A DNA stretch of 64,000 nt. Source: UBA1952 sp965200035. GTDB taxonomy: Bacteria > Bacteroidota > Bacteroidia > Chitinophagales > Chitinophagaceae. The stretch covers positions 3,472,001 to 3,536,000 of the forward strand of contig OZ241334.1 of NCBI GenBank assembly GCA_965200035.1, given 5' to 3'. The notes beneath the pieces were generated by a model. It was not told the DNA's origin. It saw nothing but the letters and a program-made list of their open reading frames with translations, and made no database searches. The position numbers were made by a program, and so were the translations under genes. Positions 26,594 to 37,300 of the stretch are shown piece by piece (within the stretch, counting starts at the first letter, position 1; each line of letters starts with the position of its first letter).

Positions 26594-29566
26594 ATGAGAA
26601 CCCTACAAACCCTGTTTATTCTTATCTGTATCCTCTGGCCATGCCTTCTCCGGGCGCAGAATGGCCCGGGCGCGCACCTGCATACGGACCTTCCGGTGCT
26701 TGATAATCAGCAGTATTTAGTTACGGATCTTTTCTTTGACGGTGTCCGTGCGGAGAGGGGTGTTCTTGGCTATCGCTGCTATAAATATGATGCCAGCGGC
26801 GACAGCATCCTGGTCTGCCGCAAAGAGCAGAAAGACATCGCGCTCGACGGTTCGCTGTCCACAAAGCAGCTTCGCTTTACCCCTTCAGATGGCCCTGCTT
26901 ATTACCTGCCCGTCTTTTATAACATCCTGCGCAAAGCGCAGACTATCCCTGCAGGCACCTATAAGGTCTTTGTTGAGCTGAAGCAGGATCAGAGCATTCT
27001 GATCAGCAAAACCTTTATTCACCAGGTGGATTCCGCGCTGCCGCCTACCTCGCCATTGCGCAAAGAGCTGAACAGCACATTGCTTCCGGAGAACAAGGCC
27101 CGCATCGCAGGCATCGACCTTTCCGTTCAGGCCCGTGCAGTCAATAACATAGCCGCCAATACGGCCAAAGCCGTGGACCGCGCTGCGGGAAAGATAGACC
27201 GGCTGTTCAAATCCCACGGCCTGACATCGGTCACTGAAAAGAGAAACGGCAAAGACTACATCAATCTTTATTATGAAGACTGGTTCGTGGGCCGCTACGG
27301 GATCGAGCTGTCCAGAAGCCTCTCCTCGCAGGTGCAGCAACAGAAAGATGCGCTCACCGCGCCGGTGGCCTCGCTGGCCAAGAATGAACTGGAAGGCTAC
27401 CGCTCGCTGCTCTCGCAGGTCAGAGACCTGCTGAAGCAGAAGAAGGAAGAGCGCGAGCTGACCGGGCAGATCGGCCTTACCGGCAACTGGGCCAGTAAGC
27501 AGCCCGAGTATTCGGCCGAAGAGAACAGCTACTACGAGCTGCGGGGCAATGTAGAGACCACCGTTCAGGATATCCCCATCAGCATCGAAGGCTACTATAC
27601 CACCCAGGACCGCAACCGCACCGTCAAGGCCAGCTACGTACGCGTGCATTACGATGCCGACAAAGCCAAAGGCCAGCTCATGGACCTGATCGGCGGCTTC
27701 AAGAGCCAGTGCGCGCAGACGCTCACCAAAGGCAAAGGGCTGGAGCAGATCTACGGCAGCTATCTGGATAACCTGAAAGGACAGGAAGCAGGCATGGTGA
27801 GCGACCTTAAAAAAGAGACCGGCGTCAGCGACCTGAACACCGGCAGCCTCGATACCTCGGGGCTGAAGCAGAAGATCACCGCCTCGCTGATGCAAAAGGC
27901 CACCGATACGGCAGCCCTGTTTGCCCATGGTGAAGATAGCTGTAGCACCGATTCCCTGACCCGCCTGCAGCGCACGGAGGACAGGACGAAACACCTGGCC
28001 GATTCTGCGAACCGGGTGTATCGGAAAGCGCTGAAACGCTACCAGCAGCTGATGGCTCTGGAGCAGAAAGCACAGAAATACTACGCGCTGCTAGATCAGT
28101 ACAAAAACACTTCCTACTTCGACTCCACAGTAGGCTACGACAAGCTCAAAGACCTGGACCACGCCGATGCGGCCACCTACAAGCAGCTTGCCAAAAGCGC
28201 AGCAGACCTGCTGCCCGAAGGCAAAGCGAAGAAAGCCATCAACGGGCTCACCAGCCTGGACATGGGCATCTTCCCCAAAGAGACTTCTAAATACACGATG
28301 GCCGGCCAGCAGATCAAGGGACTCGACGGCGGCTACGACCTGGTCTTCTGTCAGGTGGCAGCTACGGTAGGGGCTACCGAGTTCGTGGGCAGGGATGGCT
28401 CGCTGGATAAATACACTGCCTACTCTGGCAGGGCGCTGTTCAATATTGCCAAAAAGCAGAAGTTCACCCTTATCTACTACGGCTATTCACCTTCTAAAAA
28501 AGCGCTGAACACTACCGACCAGGATACCTTCTTTAAAAATGTGGATCTCGCATACCCTACCTTTCAGAAGCCGGTGCATATCGTATCGGCCACCTATGGC
28601 GGCACCATTACGAAGTATGTGAATGCAGAAGCAGAGATCGCCACCTCTTTTCAGCAGGGCAGCGGGGAGAAAATAACCGATAAGCTGAACGCCGATAATC
28701 TTGCCTGGCACGCCAATGCCGAAGGTCGCATTCCGAAGTCCACCGTGAACATACAGGTGGGCTACGAGCATGCGGGCAAAGACTTTCAGAACAGCACCCT
28801 GCCGCTGAATGTGAGCGGTACCGACCGGCTGCAGGTGGCTGCCAAAGGTGATTTCTTCAAATCCTTCCTGACCCTTGGGGTCGAGTACAACCATATTGAG
28901 CAGCACGCCTTTGCAGCTACGGGCAATAACAACCGCTGGGGCTTCGAGGTCAGCACCCATTCGAAGCGCTATCCTTCGGTGTCGCTGTCCTACAAGCCTT
29001 ACACCACCTTCCGTTCTTACACCGATACGCTCACCATCCCGCAGCGTCCGGTGCTGGGGGCTGTATGGACCGGTCGGGGCAGCTACCAGATCAAAAAGAA
29101 AGGCGGCATCTCTTGGCGCTTCTCGGCGGTGTACAACAAGAGCACGGCTGAGATGGACACCAGCAGCTACGGCAGCGATCTGCTGCAGCTGAATGCGATC
29201 TATACCACGCCGAAGTACATGATGATGGCCAGCACCGGCATCATGGACCAGACGGCTAACGGACAGGCCACCGATGTGCCTGCGCATGTGAAAACGACCT
29301 TCTGGATGATGAGCGGCAGCTATACGCTCAGTAAGCAGACGAGCCTGTCCGGGGGGTACGATCTGGGCTTCGCGCCGTTCGGGTTCTCGAAGCTGGGCTT
29401 CAATGCGGGGTGCATGTACAGCTTTGCGAAGGTGCCGTTCACGGTGCGGGTGATGGGTCGTTACTCGAAGTACAGGCTCTCGGATATCATTGGCTGGAAA
29501 GAGATTTACGGCGGCAGCGTGGATGTGCTGTGGCGGTTTAAAATGAAACTAAAAAATCCTAAGTGA
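26594..29566 (+). CDS. Large outer-membrane-barrel-like protein, first gene of the RHS operon
   Basis: A 990-aa exported protein (signal MRTLQTLFILICILWPCLLRAQ). I do not recognise a named family. Residues about 25-150 look beta-rich. Residues about 160-560 are helical and charged, with long coiled-coil-like runs (for example LLSQVRDLLKQKKEERELTG). The last 400 residues show repeated strands alternating aromatic and polar residues (for example SVSLSYKPYTTFRSYTD, FRVMGRY-like TVRVMGRYSKYRL) and end in the strand YGGSVDVLWRFKMKLKN, as in an outer-membrane barrel. A GTG lies 3 bases before the chosen ATG. The stop overlaps the next ATG by one base (TGATG at 29564-29568). Co-expression with RHS-like giants suggests a surface anchor or export channel for them; this is inference only. 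Confidence 0.65.
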   Translation: MRTLQTLFILICILWPCLLRAQNGPGAHLHTDLPVLDNQQYLVTDLFFDGVRAERGVLGYRCYKYDASGDSILVCRKEQKDIALDGSLSTKQLRFTPSDGPAYYLPVFYNILRKAQTIPAGTYKVFVELKQDQSILISKTFIHQVDSALPPTSPLRKELNSTLLPENKARIAGIDLSVQARAVNNIAANTAKAVDRAAGKIDRLFKSHGLTSVTEKRNGKDYINLYYEDWFVGRYGIELSRSLSSQVQQQKDALTAPVASLAKNELEGYRSLLSQVRDLLKQKKEERELTGQIGLTGNWASKQPEYSAEENSYYELRGNVETTVQDIPISIEGYYTTQDRNRTVKASYVRVHYDADKAKGQLMDLIGGFKSQCAQTLTKGKGLEQIYGSYLDNLKGQEAGMVSDLKKETGVSDLNTGSLDTSGLKQKITASLMQKATDTAALFAHGEDSCSTDSLTRLQRTEDRTKHLADSANRVYRKALKRYQQLMALEQKAQKYYALLDQYKNTSYFDSTVGYDKLKDLDHADAATYKQLAKSAADLLPEGKAKKAINGLTSLDMGIFPKETSKYTMAGQQIKGLDGGYDLVFCQVAATVGATEFVGRDGSLDKYTAYSGRALFNIAKKQKFTLIYYGYSPSKKALNTTDQDTFFKNVDLAYPTFQKPVHIVSATYGGTITKYVNAEAEIATSFQQGSGEKITDKLNADNLAWHANAEGRIPKSTVNIQVGYEHAGKDFQNSTLPLNVSGTDRLQVAAKGDFFKSFLTLGVEYNHIEQHAFAATGNNNRWGFEVSTHSKRYPSVSLSYKPYTTFRSYTDTLTIPQRPVLGAVWTGRGSYQIKKKGGISWRFSAVYNKSTAEMDTSSYGSDLLQLNAIYTTPKYMMMASTGIMDQTANGQATDVPAHVKTTFWMMSGSYTLSKQTSLSGGYDLGFAPFGFSKLGFNAGCMYSFAKVPFTVRVMGRYSKYRLSDIIGWKEIYGGSVDVLWRFKMKLKNPK

Positions 29567-30735
29567 TGAATCAAAACAGGAACAAAAGCCGGGCTACCGG
29601 TAAGCTGCGAAGGCTGCTGCGCAGTACATGGCTGCTGTGCGGAGTATTGCTGCCGTGCACCGCAGAGCAGAGCTGGGGGCAGGCAGGGCTTGTGCTGAAT
29701 ATGGGTACCATCGATGGGGTGGACCTGACGCCGGACAATGTGTTCAATTACACCATTCAGTCCAATATCAGCAAGCCTGCGGATGCGGTGATCAGGGGTA
29801 AGCTCACCTACCGTTCTACAGGCTATTCGTTCAGCTATAGCTATCACTACACGCTGCGCCCGGGGGTGAACGTGATCACAAAGGATCAGGTACACCCACA
29901 GTGGACGTTTTCATCGTCTGCGTTCCGTGAGCTGTTTATGGAATACAAAAAGCTGCCGGCGGGGACTTATGAGTACTGCGTGGAAGCGGTGCAGGCCGGC
30001 CCGGGGGGTGAGGCGCCGGCGGGGGGCAGCGATGCGGACTGCCTGTACGGGAAGGTAGATGACCTGTTCCTGATCAATCTCGTAAGCCCTGAGAACAATG
30101 CGAAGCTGCACGAGAATTATCCGGTGCTGACGTGGATGGTGAACTATCCGTTCGCCTCGGCGCTGACCTATAAGGTACGGGTGGCAGAGGTGAAGGATGG
30201 TCAGAACAATACGGCGGCGGTGAACCGGAACAACCCGGTGTATGAGGAAAGCAATGTGGTGCAGACCACGGTGGCGTATCCGGTGTATGCGAAGGAGCTG
30301 GAGAAGTTCATCCCTTATGCGTGGACGGTGGATGCGTACTACAAGGGGGTGCTGCTCGGCGGCGCCGAAGCCTGGCGCTTTACCATCATTGATGATAGCG
30401 TTATGATGGGAATACCGCGCCAGACATATTTCGTGGACATAAGGAATGAGCGGGATATGGCGACCTATTATGCAGTTGGGTTGATCAAGCTGAAATATGT
30501 GCTTGATGAGCAAACTTCTGATACGTTGTCTGTAAGATTGCTGGATAAGAATAATAAAGAAATAAAATTCGATACTAAGCCATTGCAGGCAAAGCTAGGT
30601 GATAACCGTTTTGAGCTGAATCTGAAAGATCAGGCTTCTTTGAAACATCTGTCGCTTTATACGCTGGTGCTAACCAACAGCCTTCATCAGGAATATCATT
30701 TGCCGTTCAAATATATCAATCCGGATTTCCTCTGA
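29566..30735 (+). CDS. Secreted Fn3-like protein, second gene of the RHS operon
   Basis: A 389-aa exported protein: Arg/Lys-rich N terminus, hydrophobic stretch WLLCGVLLPCTAE and a likely cleavage site near SWGQA. Residues about 165-280 resemble a fibronectin type III-like module (NLVSPENNAKLHENYPVLTW, LTYKVRVAEVKDGQN, YAWTVDAYYKG, AEAWRFTI), with Trp and Tyr at the expected core positions. The N-terminal 140 residues also look beta-rich. The last third of the gene (from about 30400) is clearly more AT-rich than the first two thirds. Its start overlaps the previous stop by one base, so translation is coupled. Function unknown; a surface-exposed adhesin or chaperone for the giants is possible. 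Confidence 0.65.
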   Translation: MNQNRNKSRATGKLRRLLRSTWLLCGVLLPCTAEQSWGQAGLVLNMGTIDGVDLTPDNVFNYTIQSNISKPADAVIRGKLTYRSTGYSFSYSYHYTLRPGVNVITKDQVHPQWTFSSSAFRELFMEYKKLPAGTYEYCVEAVQAGPGGEAPAGGSDADCLYGKVDDLFLINLVSPENNAKLHENYPVLTWMVNYPFASALTYKVRVAEVKDGQNNTAAVNRNNPVYEESNVVQTTVAYPVYAKELEKFIPYAWTVDAYYKGVLLGGAEAWRFTIIDDSVMMGIPRQTYFVDIRNERDMATYYAVGLIKLKYVLDEQTSDTLSVRLLDKNNKEIKFDTKPLQAKLGDNRFELNLKDQASLKHLSLYTLVLTNSLHQEYHLPFKYINPDFL

Positions 30736-30761
30736 GCGCAAACGCCGAATCTATTTTAAGG

Positions 30762-31283
30762 ATGAACAAATATTTAGTACAGAGGCGGCTTTTATACGTA
30801 GCCGTATTTTTTAGCTGTATTGGCCTGTGGTCGTGCCATACCACTCATTCAACTGTACAGAAAAGCACGAATAAAGTATTGATTGGAGAATGCCGGAAAG
30901 GCTGGCTTCAGTACAAAGTATTCATGTTGCCTGCAGAGAACAATGGTGAAACCTACCACGGAAAAAGAACGGTAGCGCTCAACATTATGGTGATCAATAT
31001 GATTGACAACACAAGCCCGTTGCGTAAGCGTTCTGCAGACTTGGAACAATACAATATCCAGTACGAGTACCTGCTGAACACTTGTAAGAATGAAATCATC
31101 CTGAATGGAAAGAAAACGGTGAGCTATCCGGTCAGCTATTCTTACGAAAACAATTACAATGCTTTTCCCTTTGAGTCTATTAATGTCGGTTATGCCGTTG
31201 CCGCAAAAAAGCAGTCCTATCAACTGGTCTATGTTGACCGGATTTTTTCACAAGACACTGTAACATTTTCATTGAGCCTCTGA
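30762..31283 (+). CDS. Small lipoprotein in the RHS operon
   Basis: A 173-aa predicted lipoprotein: MNKYLVQRRLLYVAVFFSC, then GLWSCHTT, with Cys about residue 25 as the likely lipidation site. The rest has no family match I recognise. The coding sequence is more AT-rich than its neighbours. It sits 26 bases after the Fn3-like gene and 28 bases before the 2157-aa gene, on the same strand, so it is probably part of the same transcript. A role in anchoring or retaining a partner at the outer membrane is only a guess. Confidence 0.6.
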   Translation: MNKYLVQRRLLYVAVFFSCIGLWSCHTTHSTVQKSTNKVLIGECRKGWLQYKVFMLPAENNGETYHGKRTVALNIMVINMIDNTSPLRKRSADLEQYNIQYEYLLNTCKNEIILNGKKTVSYPVSYSYENNYNAFPFESINVGYAVAAKKQSYQLVYVDRIFSQDTVTFSLSL

Positions 31284-31311
31284 ACGGCTGTTACTATAGC
31301 AACCTGTATTT

Positions 31312-34300
31312 ATGTTAAAGAAATTATTGACCGAAAAGCGAAAAGTGCGCATCACATGGATCATGTTGTGCATTATAGCCGGAGAGCTTGTGCTGCCTAA
31401 TGTTTCCTATGCGCTTAGCTCCGGGCCGGTACAGCCGGAGATTACCAGTTTCGAGCCCGTAGGCACCACCGATATGGTGGATCTATTCACAGGCGATTTT
31501 GTTTACAACATTCCGTTGATGGATGTAGAGGGTTACCCGATCAACATTGCCTATCACGGTGGCGTTACTATGGATCAGGAGGCAAGCTGGGTAGGTCTTG
31601 GATGGAATATTACTCCGGGCGCTATAAATCGTGGGATTCGCGGCCTGCCGGATGAATTTGCCGGCGATACCATTGAAAAGGAGATGAATATTAAGCCGGA
31701 GATCACCAAGAAGATAGGTGCAGAGGCGGGTATTGAGCTCGCCGGACTCGGCAAGCCTATTCTTAATATAGGGCTGGGACTTGGTGGTTATGTGACCATC
31801 AGCAATTACAGAGGCATAGGCGTTGACCTGACTACATCTGCAGGAGTCAACACAGACTTTAAATTTATTTCTGCAGGGGTCAATATCGGCGCTTCTGTTG
31901 GCTCTCAATCGGGTGCCGCTATTGATTACAGCGCATCCGTCGGTGTCGGTATTTCCCGGTCCGTAAGCAACGATATGAGTGCCAGCGGCGGTTTCAACGT
32001 TGGACTCAGCGGGGTGTATAGCCCACGGACTGCGCATCGTACAAATCTGGGGGTAAGTGTCGGGGCAGGTATCAAACAGGCCAGCACCGGAAGCCATGCT
32101 AATTTTTCCACCGGTGCCAATGTGCCGATCGGGCTGCTGCAGAATTTTACATCCGTCCTGACTAATCCCTGCTATATGAATTCATATACAGGTCAGTTAA
32201 AGCTGGGCGGCGAAGTTTACAGTGTTTACCTGAATGCCAAAGTGAACGGTTCTTACTCAGAAATCAAATATGAATCAAATGGCTCCAGGAAAGGATATGG
32301 TTACTATAATCTGGATAAGAGTACAGAGAATGATATTCTGGATTTTTCGCGCGAGAAGGACGGCAATTACAATAAGACTATGGGTATGTTGCCCCAGTCT
32401 CACATAACCTACGATGTATATAATGTGAGCGGACAGGGTACAGGCGGGTCTTTCAGGCCTTACCGGAATGATATTGGCAGTGTATTTGATCCATACACCA
32501 AAAATCCCGAAGGCAACTCTGACAATGGCACCCTTGAGGTGGGCCTGGGTAACCTCTTTGAGGTCGGTGGTGAATACACGAATGCAAAAACCAACGTAGA
32601 ATCAGGCCCATGGGACGATTACAAGCGTAAATTCTCCAAAGACACAACTGGCTACAGCGAGCCGTTATATTTTAAAGAAGCGGGGGAGCTGACGCAAAAT
32701 AATGAAGCATATATGGACGCTTTTGGAAAGGATGATATTGTAAAGCCGGATGACGTGAGCAATATTCCGCTTACAAAGCCGGGTGCAGGAACAAGAGTTA
32801 TCCGGGCCAATCATATCTATACCCACAATGGATACGATTACGATACCGCTGCGCTTGTAGATAGCAAAACGCTGGTATCCTATACCAGCACCAACGGCTT
32901 TGCCAGCTATCCCAATATTTCGAAAGTCCTCATTCCCAGAGTGGATAATAATACAGCTAACAAACTAAAAAGAACACCGGACCAGATTACCGAAATTGTA
33001 CAAAATCAGAAAGACGGACGGCGTTATGTATATGGCCTGCCGGTGGTAAACAATGTACAGCGCGAGGTGACATTCGCAGTAGATCAGAGCAAAGCGGATA
33101 AGAGGAAATACCTGGTGGATTATACGCCGGGAATGGAAGACAGTAAAAGCAATACCAATGGGCTTGACAATTTTTATTCTTCCAGCGTCACACCCACGTA
33201 TGTTGCAGCTCACTTGCTTACATCTGTTCTTTCCAAGGATTACGTGGATGTGACCGGTAATGGTATTTCGGATGATGATCTGGGCTCATACACCAAATTC
33301 AACTATACCCGCAAGAGCTCCGACTATCGCTGGCGCTCACCTATTGAGTCCGGCAAAGCGCAATACATACCTGCCTACATCAGCGATAAAAAAGATGATA
33401 AGGCCTCCTATGTGGTCGGCTCCCGCGAGCAATGGATGCTGCATTCAATAGAGACACGCAATTATGTGGCAGAGTTCTATGTATCGCCACGCGAAGATGC
33501 AAAAGGGGTGAAGGATAAGATCCTGAATAATGGCCCCGTGTATAAAGATGCCCAGTACAGCGCCAATGGTGCGGATAACGATAACCAGTCTTATAAGCTG
33601 GACTCTCTGGTATTGTACAATAAGCATGACCGCTTTATCAATGGCGCTGCGGCCCAGCCTATCAAGGCCGTATTGTTTTCCTATAATTACAGCCTCTGTC
33701 CGGGAGTACCCAATGCAACCAATGCCGGTGGCAAGCTTACACTGGCAAAGATCCGCATCCGTTATGGCAATTCAAATCTGAACCTGTCTGCAGGCTATAC
33801 TTTTAAATACGGCAGCGGTAGCGCTACGGACAATCCGGGATATAACCCTGCCGAAAAAGACCGCTGGGGCTTCTACAAAAAGAACGATACCAACTGCAAC
33901 AACTTTGAATTTCCTTACACTGCGCAGGACCCCGTTACCAATGATTATGCCAAAGCCTGGTCGCTGTCTGAAGTCGGTCTGCCGTCCGGCGGTGTCATTA
34001 AAGTAGATTATGAGGCCGACGACTATGCTTATGTGCAGGATAAGCTGGCTATGGAAATGTTCAAAGTAGCAGGTATGGGCAACTCTCCGAGCTATCAGGC
34101 CAATGCCAACCAGCTTTATTTCAATATTAATCAGCAGAACCTTTACTTCTATTTTAAAAGACGCCGCTATGCCGAGAATGCGAATTTGACTTTCCGCGAA
34201 AATTATCTGAACGGTACCAACATCATGTATTATAACATACCGGTGGAGCTGGCGGATGGGAAATTTGAGCCCATAAAAGGCTATGCAGAGATAACGGAAA

Positions 34301-37300
34301 TAGGCGCCTGCAATAATGATCCTAACTCGGATTACGGCTATGTAAAGCTGTCTCCACGCAGGCTCGAAGGCAGTGGAGATAATGTGAATCCGGTAGTCTA
34401 CACCGCGCTCAATGTAGGTCGCTACAACCTGCCGCATATCCTCTTTCCGGGATCAGATCCTGATGCAACTGACATGGACAATGTGACGAAAGGACTGAAG
34501 GATGCCATCAAAGAGATGTGGGGCATTTACAAAAATCCGCTGGGGAACATGATCAATCAGGGCAAAGCGCAGGATGTGGATTTGGTTAAAGCCTATGTAC
34601 GCCTTACCAGTCCGGGACTAAGCAAGAAAGGGGGTGGCCAGCGGGTGAAATCGGTCAGATTTTATGATAGCTGGAACAGCATGACCGGTGGGCAGCAGGC
34701 CATTTACGGTAAGCAATACGATTATACGATACCGAGGGAAGATGGCAAAGGGGCTATCAGCAGTGGGGTAGCCAGCTACGAGCCATTGATTGGTGGCGAT
34801 GAACTGCCGCAGCGTGTGCCTTCTGACACTTTTCAGGTGCAGCGCGGCAGCAACTTTCCACCCAACGACCCTGTAGAGCTTTATAGTGAAGGGCCGATCT
34901 GCGAAAGCTTTTATCCGGGGCCGGTAGTAGGCTACCGCAGGGTCACCGAGCACAGCATCAATATAGATCTGGGCCGCTCATCACAGACAGAGGATGTGCA
35001 CAGCTTTTATACCGCAAAAGATTTTCCGATCAGGACCCGTATGAGCGCGATCCAGAAAGATGGCGACGGCACACCGCATGTAACGATCAAGAGTATTGAT
35101 TTTTCCGCTTCTGCCAAGCAGGGCTTCTCGGTTGTGCTGAATGATATGCATGGTAAGCCAAGTGGCATAGAGCACTGGGTGCTGAAGCCGACAGGGGTGC
35201 CCGGCGCCAAGGAGCTGGTCAACTCGCAGCAGTTCGATTATGTCACTAAAAATGGCGCGCTCGATAATACGGTGCCAACCTTCAGCTATAATGGACCCGA
35301 TGGACAGATCGGCGTAGTCAGTCACAGTATGGGCATAGAGTCTGATCTTACCATTGATAGCCGGCGGCGCGAAGAAGAAACCCATAAGGTAGAGGTGAGT
35401 GCCAGCGTAAATGGATTCCTCGTTGCTATTATCCCGATCGCTATCGGTCTTGGTTTCCCTTATCAGCTCGGCAACAAGCTTTCGTTCAAGTCGGCAACGG
35501 TTACCAAGGTTACCCAGCAATACGGTATCCTCAATCAGGTGACCAACAATAACCAGGGCGCGATCACTGTTGTGAAGAATGAAGTGTTTGACCCGCAAAC
35601 GGGTAATGCCCTGGTCACATCGGTCAACAACCAGTATGGCGACCGGGAATATACTGTAAACTACCCCGCACACTGGGCTTATAAAGAGCTTGGGCCTTCT
35701 TATGAAAATCAGGATTTAAATGGAACATTTGCGAATCCGGTAACGGTAGATTCATTAGGGCCGGATTATGCAAGCAGGCAGGTAAATTACAATTATTCAT
35801 TTAGCACACGATATCTTTTGCCTTCTAACATGCCAGTGATCCGGACGATCATTGACGAAGAGATGCCCAAGTTTAAGCTTGGTGACGAATTGTTGTTGGA
35901 AAAGACAACCGTATTAGGCATTAATAGCGCCCCTACAAGGGCTTGGGTAATGGGCTTTACTTCAGATGTGGATCATTGCTACCTGATATTGGCTACACGG
36001 GCGCCTTACAGCCAGTCTTTCTATCCGATTGAAAATAATGACGCTAAGGTCCGGTATCGGGTAGTGCGCTCAGGAAACAGGAACCGGCTGGGTGAAACAA
36101 TACAAGGCTACACCACCACAGATGCCAGCAATGTATTCCCCTATCTGAAGGACACCCTTAAAAACCTGATCACATTGAACGCTTCAACTTATAAGCACAA
36201 TCTCAATCAAGTAGCGGCGGCAAATACTACTTCGGATTCCTTGAATCCATTCATTACCGGAAAGGTCGGTTTGTATCGCCCGGAGCTACAGGTTGTAAAT
36301 CTGAAAAAGAGAGATTATCAAGGGGGAACAACACGCGATGCAGGAACCTTTAACAGCGCAGCTTATTGGAAAACGGAAATGGATAAAATGTCTGGCTATT
36401 GTGATTCTCAGATTAGCGTATGTCATTGTGAAATAGATTCGATGCGCATAGTCAAGACTGGAAACGATGATGCTAAGATTGTTTTTTATCCGAGTAAAGA
36501 TTCCGCATGCAGAACTGCCTCTTATCTTTCAAGAAATGTTTTTGCCGTAAATTATCCCATTCTCTCTACGGTCATTTACGATCAGTCAATTGCTGGAAAT
36601 GTTGACAGCTTTAATTATCATTTTCCTAATTCATTCTTAAGTGCTCCGAACCCTAGCAATACCTTTTACTTGCAATTGTCAACGCATTCCTGTAAAGAAT
36701 GGTTTTACTTATCCTACGATGGTACCAGGTTTAAAATTGAAAAGGGACCTACAGGCGATAACATACCCTATATTAGCTACGATTTCTTCTCAAATAAATC
36801 AGCTACCAGTTCGTCCTTTAAGATTCGCAAAAAAATTCTCTTAGGTAAAGTAGGCCACTACGCCAATGCCGACAACGAAAACTGGCGCAATGCCCAGCAG
36901 GTCACCAAGTACAATGCTTATGGCGAAGAGCTGGAAAATCTTGATCCCGGTGTAGGCTACAACTCGGCCATCTACGGCTACAACCAGCAGTTGCCGGTAT
37001 GTGTAGCTAAGAATGCAAAGCATGGTGAAGTCCTTTATGAATCATTTGATGACTATGATGTGCTGCAGCCGAAGCCCGATAAGTATGAGAGCTATATGCC
37101 GCTTGTTTACTCACCGTTCGCCTCGCTCTTCCTGCCAATTACCTATGGAGGAGCATATAACAAGCTGCGCCCTTCAGGAACAGTAGTGAATGGTGCCAAT
37201 ACCAACCGTATGGCCCGGACCAATACCGAGGCTCATACCGGCACTTATTCACTGAAAATAGAGCCGGGTTCCAACTCTACTTATTTCGGCCTCAATGGCA

